DNA of 64,000 nt from Callipepla californica brunnescens. Lineage: Eukaryota > Chordata > Aves > Galliformes > Odontophoridae. Of this stretch, positions 58,912 to 64,000 are shown in pieces. A model generated the notes under the pieces. That model was not told the DNA's origin. It was given only the letters and a program-made list of their open reading frames with translations, and searched no databases. The stretch covers positions 1,240,001-1,304,000 of the forward strand of contig JALIRH010000036.1 of the NCBI GenBank assembly GCA_023055505.1. Direction: 5' to 3'. A program made the position numbers and the translations under genes. Positions within the stretch are counted from its first letter, which is position 1, and each line of letters begins with the position of its first letter.

Positions 58912-59170
58912 CACAGCATCACAGGACTGGAGGGGTTGGAAGGGACCTCCAGAGATCGAGTCCAACCCCCTGCCAAAGCAGCTCCCAGGTTGCACAGGTA
59001 GGCATCTAGGCGGGTCCTGAACATCTCCAGAGAAGGAAACTCCACCACCTCTGTGTGCAGCTCCAGTGCTCCGTCACTGCACTGTGAAGAAGTTACCACA
59101 CACATTTGTGCTTCAGTTTGTGGCCATTTCCCTTGTCTTATCACCTCACACTGCTGAGAGGAGTCTGGTC
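58912..59170 (-). mobile_element. CR1 LINE 3' fragment (inverted pair, left)
   Basis: CACAGCATCACAGGACTGGA, then GGGGTTGGAAGGGACCTCCAGAGATCGAGTCC, TTGCACAGGTAGGCATCTAGG and ACTCCACCACCTCTGTG. It has the same body as the 28720 element. Minus orientation. Confidence 0.94.
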
Positions 59171-59274
59171 CTTTGTCAGAGCTGCAGGAATGCAATTCTA
59201 AGGTGAAATGTGTGTTTTAACTTGGTTCTTTTATTAGTAGTTATTGTAGCTTTTGGTGTACCACAAATGAGATA

Positions 59275-59536
59275 GTGATAGGACGAGGGGGAATGGTTTT
59301 AAAGTAAGACAAGGGGGATTAAAGTTGGATGCTAGGAGGAAGTTTTTCACTCACAGGGTGGTGATAGGAACAGGTTGCCCAGAGAGGCTGTGGATGCCCA
59401 TCCCTGGTGGCACTCAAGGCAAGGCTGGATGTGGCTCTGGGCAGCCTGCTCAAGTGGTTAGTGACCCTGCCCATGGCAGGAGGGTTGAAAGCAGATGATC
59501 TTTGAGGTCCTTTTCAAGCCAGGCCATTCTGTGATT
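59275..59536 (+). mobile_element. CR1 LINE 3' fragment (inverted pair, right)
   Basis: AAAGTTGGATGCTAGGAGGA, then AGTTTTTCACTCACAGGGTGGTGA, GCCCAGAGAGGCTGTGGATGCCC and an ATTCTGTG octamer. Plus orientation, about 105 bp from the previous copy and head-to-head with it. Confidence 0.94.
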
Positions 59537-60164
59537 AATTTCTCATTGTACTTCCTGGTGAACTGATTCCTCTGGCAACTTGTAGCTGAAAGTGCAGGGT
59601 ACAGTCCGTTAGGGAACTGAGCTTTAAATACATCAGCCTGCTGAGGTTTGTTGCTTCCTGTGAAGGGTCAGTGAGAGGGTGGATACAACCAGTTCTATGG
59701 AACTTGAACAATAATATACATCTATAAAATGTGTAAGAATGACAGCAAAGCTTATTTTTGGTTGGTTTTGAAAATTCTTTGTAACAGTATTAAATCTAAG
59801 TGAATCAATATTGGATTTCTGTATGAAAAAGCTCCACTGAGAGGAAATATTTTTCAGCTTGCTGGGGCTTTCTCTCAGCATGTACTCCTTCAGGCCATCA
59901 CTTAGTGGATACTCCTTGTCTCTGTTTCTTTACCTGTAGTGGATGAGTAGTGATGCTGAATGTTTGCTTCTGTAAGGCAATGCTTGTTGTATTTGTGTAG
60001 CCAGAGTTTTGAGTTAAATGCCTTCCTAGTTTATTCAGTATTGAAAGTGGTGTATGTACTTGAAGGTGGCCCTCATTTAGTGCACTTCTTAAAGTAGGTT
60101 TTCTAAGCTCATTTCCAGAGCCATGCTGTAGGTGGTGGGCCTGACAGGTGATCACTGAGCTGAT

Positions 60165-60222
60165 AATCACAGAACTACTGGAGGTGGAAGAGACCCTTAA
60201 AGGTCACCTAGCCCAAGCTTTG
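60165..60222 (-). mobile_element. CR1 3' end remnant
   Basis: AATCACAGAACTACTGGAGG followed by TGGAAGAGACCCTTAAAGGTCACCTAGCCC. Minus orientation. Confidence 0.85.
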
Positions 60223-61242
60223 AGTGCAAGGGGAGAGCAGGAGGCAGTAGGCACGTGCTCACATCCAGCAGCCATAGTTCATCACGCGGTGCTCTGATCA
60301 CTTTAATAAAATGTTCTTGTTCTGCGGTCTATGTGTGAATAATCATTTTTTATTTCCTAGCCAAATAAAGAATGAGCAAACATTTCTTCCCCAGGGTCAT
60401 GTTTTATTCGCACTAGGAAATACCATCCAGGATACTTCAATTACAGATTGTCACAAGGCAGGTATTGCCCAAGTGAGCACTGAATGAAGGAGCTCTGCAT
60501 TTTCCTCTGTTTCTGGACCACCTCAGTGCAGAAGTGTACACGGCTCCAGCTTTGCTTTTCCTTAAATCAGCACCTCTGTGTGTGCAGCAGGTGACAGGCA
60601 TGGAGTGAAATGGAACCATTTGTCCAAAGCAGAAGCAGAAATCATATTTGTCTGAAGGGAAAAGGAGTTAAGCTGTCAAGGGGTGAAAATGGCATGTGGG
60701 AGATGTGGTAGAAGCAACTGCAGGAGAGGCTTGGACAAAGGAGTGTTATTGCCACGGCTGGATTTGACATCCCAGGAATGGCTGGAAATAGTAATAGATT
60801 TTAAATTAAATGCTCTGTGTAAAAACTAATGTTTGGTGAAATCATTACATGATTGTTACATGGGAAAAAAAAAAATAGCTGGGGGGAAGAAATAGCAGAA
60901 CTTGAATGAAGTGGTTTGTACCGGCCAGCCTCCAAGAAGGGCACTGTTCAGCTACTGACAGCACTGGATGACACCAGGATGGTGTCTTCAGTGTCTCTTG
61001 CTGTGTTATTTTCTCCATGTATTTTTTTCTTTTTTTGTAATAAGAAGGTGAGTTCATATACTGAACTCCTAGGTATGTTATTCTGAGCTACAATAACTGA
61101 CCGATAGCTTGGAGCAGGTCTCGAGTAAAGCAACGTGCTGCATTGTGAACAGCACTTTAGGAAGAGCAACTACAGAGCTGTGTGCATTCAGTTCAGTGTA
61201 ATTTGGTAGGTAGGTCTTACAGTCGTGTGCTTTTCTTTTTAG

Positions 61243-61316
61243 GGCTCATGTAATCAGAGGAGTTCCTTCGTCGTGTGTGTCTTCTCAGAACACAAGCGGA
61301 ATTCAAAATGAATCAG
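61243..61316 (+). CDS. PRDM2: PRDM2 exon 2, first coding exon (MNQ)
   Basis: PRDM2 (RIZ) is a nuclear PR/SET-domain zinc-finger protein with reported H3K9 methyltransferase activity in its long (RIZ1) form. Here a 74-nt exon between TTTTCTTTTTAG and GTGAGT ends in ATG AAT CAG at 61308-61316. Human PRDM2 begins MNQ, with the reading continuing as NTTEPV in the next exon, so both the sequence and the phase-0 junction agree. The 65 nt before it are 5'UTR and contain ATG-TAA at 61248-61253. The PR domain and zinc fingers lie beyond the window. Coding covers 61308-61316 only. The call depends on three codons plus CpG-island context and synteny. Confidence 0.8.
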
Positions 61317-64000
61317 GTGAGTTTCAGTGGAAGACTTTATCAAATTAATTATTAGAACAGCTCATTGTTAATATGAAAAGTAAAAACAGAAGCCTTTCAT
61401 TTTTTTTTTTTTTTTTTTTTACCTTTTAAACCACTGTACCACTTTACACATGCAGTGAACAGCATCTGCCATAGAACTTGATTGATTGACTGGGAAGATT
61501 CCTACTTCTCTGGAACTGAAGTATATGTCCTGGATACTCTGGAGTGTGCTGTAATCAGTGTCGAGTGTACCTGATTTCATTTATTTTTTTAATTTGTCCA
61601 AGTGGAAAAAATACAGATAGTGCGTTTGCTACAGAAGGAGTAAATATTGCCTTCAGTTATTCTCTTTAAGTTCTTCTCAGTTTGGATTACCTTACCAAGT
61701 CCCCTTGGCATGAGAGTTTCAATATGCTAAAAAGATGACTCTGAACAGAAGCTTCTTGCTTTGTTAGCCATGAACAACCATGGTTCACAGTGATGTAAAA
61801 TGCTTTGTATACTTCCTAATGAATTCCTTTTTTGCTTTTGAGCCCTTAATTGATCGTTATCAGCACAGACTACAGTTAGCACTCTGCTGAAGTACACTCC
61901 ATCGCTGAAGTTATAGGGGAATAAATATAATTACTTACAGTATGGAATTGTGTGGAAGGATGTTTCCAATTGTCCTGATTTAAAGTGGGAAAGAAAAATA
62001 AGCATATCTAAAAAACAAGAAGTAAAATATGATCTGTCAGTCTTCAAATATATATTGTAAAAAGTACGTTCTTCTGTTACATATGTGCATAAATGTGTTA
62101 TATATAATGCAAATAACTTTTGTTTGTGCCCTTTGAAAGGTGAGGGGTCTCGTTATTCCCATTACCCCCAAACTATCCCTTCATTATTTCCTTCTTTTGT
62201 TTTTTTCCCCTGTAAGGTTTATTTTGAAGGTGCTGTGGCATAAAGCCAGCAGCTTATTGTTCTGCTCGAGCAATAGTCCTTCTGCTTTATTACTTGCTCT
62301 GAAAGATTTAGGTGGTAATGTGTTATCAGTAGTTGTTTCCTTTCTGTTTGCCTTTCCTCACTCCACCAACACTGCTCCCTTTCTAGAACTGATGAAAATG
62401 TGTGTTGTATAAAAACGAAGTCTTCGTGCTTCGTGCTAGGAGTGGTAACAGCATTTATGCAGTGCTGTGGTGTGTGATGCCTCACAATTAAATACAGAGA
62501 TGACCCTGCCTCCAGGGAGAGTCACAACAGCTTTGAGTCCTTGGCATCTCTGCCTTTTGCCTTTAGTTTCCTATGTGTGCAGAGCTCGTAAGGCTTTTTA
62601 GTGCTCAATTACCATTCATACTGAGTGTGTACTTAGCATCAAACCTGTGGTGTTTTTTCTTGCAGTGCCCTTGTCATTTCAGTCACTGTTGACAAGTTGT
62701 AGTGCCAGGTCTGTATAAGAAATGTCTTTGATGCCTGATGCCAAATATCTTTCAAGTGTTCTGCTCTTGTGTTTCTTTCATTCTGCTTGTCTTTGCTTTT
62801 GGTGTGACTTCAGTGACCCCAAAACTAATTGGATATTGTTAATTTTGCTTATATGAAAGGGCTGTTCTTTTTCATGAATTGATCTGGCCGCCTTCTAGTA
62901 AGGATAAAAAAGGTTTTTTCAAAGAAGTACAGCTCTGATTTAGGTTAATATTTTTGCATTCTGTGGAAGATTGCTGTCTCAGGATAGATGACATGCATTC
63001 TCCATCTGTTTTTAAAACAAACTTTTCCTTTAATATGTAAAGTGGATCAAAATAGTCTGAATATTGTATTAAAAAAAAGAAAAACACACATGCAAAAAAA
63101 CAAGTGTGGGATTTTGATCAGTAACATTTACTGTGTCTCAGCCTGAGTTAAGATAAAGCAGGGAATAAGTTGCATGAAATACTGGATGGGAAGCTATTGC
63201 AAAATTGATGTAGGTATAAGATAAATTATACCTATTACACCAGCACTTGTACTAAAGTGCCTTCTCAGTTGATTATCTCAAATATTTCTAATTCATCTTC
63301 AGTCTTCAAGCATGTGCAGTAAAACTGGAGTGAGTTCAGTTAGGTTTTTCAATAGGATGCTTTCCTGCTTCTGCCTGCCCTGTGCTGTGCTAGCTCTTGG
63401 TTGCTGTATCCCTGCTGTCTCCTGTGCCATGCCCCTGTCTCTTCAATGGCATCCTCTTCTCATTTCTCTTAATCCTGTTTCCCCTAAACCACAACACTAA
63501 ATGTTTGCCAATCCTTGCATCATTCAGCATGATTTTTTGCCTTTCCCTTTTTGTTCTGATCTGATCATCTGTGAGCATCTTGTAGCAGCTACCATTCCTA
63601 TTGTAAGTGGCATTAAAACTATAGAGGTGTTGAAAGGCACTGTCGAAGTGCCTGGACTCTGAATTCGATGCAGACAGGAGAGGAAAGCTTCAGATAAGGC
63701 ACCTTTCAACGATCTTGGCTTTGTTCTTAGGTCACTTCACCCTGGCTGATTTGAGTACTGGCAGTGTAAGGTGTTTGGTGAACTTCAGGGTAACAAATTC
63801 AAAAGGGAAACAAGCCTCAAGTGCACAGTACTCAAACTTGCAACAGAATTGCTGGCAAAAACACCATAGTAGGGCCAAGTTGGCTCTAGGACCTGCACTA
63901 GCACGGTATCCTCACCAAGAGGTGAACTTTTCTTTATAGAAAAGAAAAAACAACACGATTTGAATATGATTGTTAAATGCTGGTGGAAAAGTGGTTGAAA
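61317..64000 (+). other. PRDM2: PRDM2 intron 2 (partial)
   Basis: Intronic sequence to the window edge. A poly(T) run occurs at about 61399-61421. No match to the PR-domain exons of PRDM2 is visible, and I recognise no repeats. Confidence 0.7.

Larger units (their letters stand above)
55307..61242 (+). other. PRDM2: PRDM2 5'UTR intron
   Basis: A 5.9 kb intron with a GTGAGA donor and TTTTCTTTTTAG acceptor. It holds five CR1 fragments. The stretch 56.6-58.9 kb is apparently unique and without recognisable exons. Confidence 0.75.

Overview
This window is vertebrate nuclear DNA from a bird, most likely a galliform such as chicken. The genes have introns with GT/AG junctions. Interspersed repeats are dominated by CR1 LINE 3' fragments, recognisable by CACAGAAT/ATTCTGTG octamer ends and a TTGGAAGGGACC-type core, with no Alu- or L1-like repeats. 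There is one compact CpG island, and the gene order LRRC38 - PDPN - PRDM2 matches the human 1p36.21 block. I see no bacterial, CRISPR, plasmid or viral gene content.

Layout. Positions 1-2576 lie beyond the stop of LRRC38 (3'UTR and flank). LRRC38 is on the minus strand with two coding exons (13528-14155 and 2577-2830) and one 10.7 kb intron that carries a large AAGGG microsatellite. A 16.6 kb gene-poor interval (14156-30744) separates LRRC38 from PDPN, and the two genes point away from each other. PDPN is on the plus strand in six coding exons (30745-43837), encoding a 148-residue protein that ends in RKMSGRYSP. Its 3'UTR probably runs to an AATAAA near 46.7 kb. An AT-rich interval follows to about 55 kb, then the CpG-island promoter and non-coding first exon of PRDM2 (about 55.0-55.3 kb). 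A second PRDM2 exon (61243-61316) carries only the first three codons, MNQ. The rest of PRDM2 lies to the right of the window.

The genes do not form a pathway. LRRC38 is an auxiliary (gamma) subunit of BK potassium channels, PDPN is a mucin-like membrane protein of lymphatic and epithelial cells, and PRDM2 (RIZ) is a nuclear PR-domain zinc-finger protein. They are an old syntenic block.

The observations most worth checking are: (1) PDPN intron 5 can be retained with loss of only the final proline, because the donor site contains an in-frame stop, and the intron has its own AATAAA; (2) PRDM2 5' leader exons contain a start-stop (ATG-TAA) element and an 8-codon upstream ORF; (3) the avian podoplanin ectodomain lacks the EDxxVTPG motif while the membrane span and tail are conserved; (4) a (AAGGG)n tract of the same motif as the human RFC1/CANVAS expansion sits in LRRC38 intron 1; (5) a minus-strand exon-like block near 18.2-18.8 kb remains unexplained. 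I found no clear previously undescribed system.
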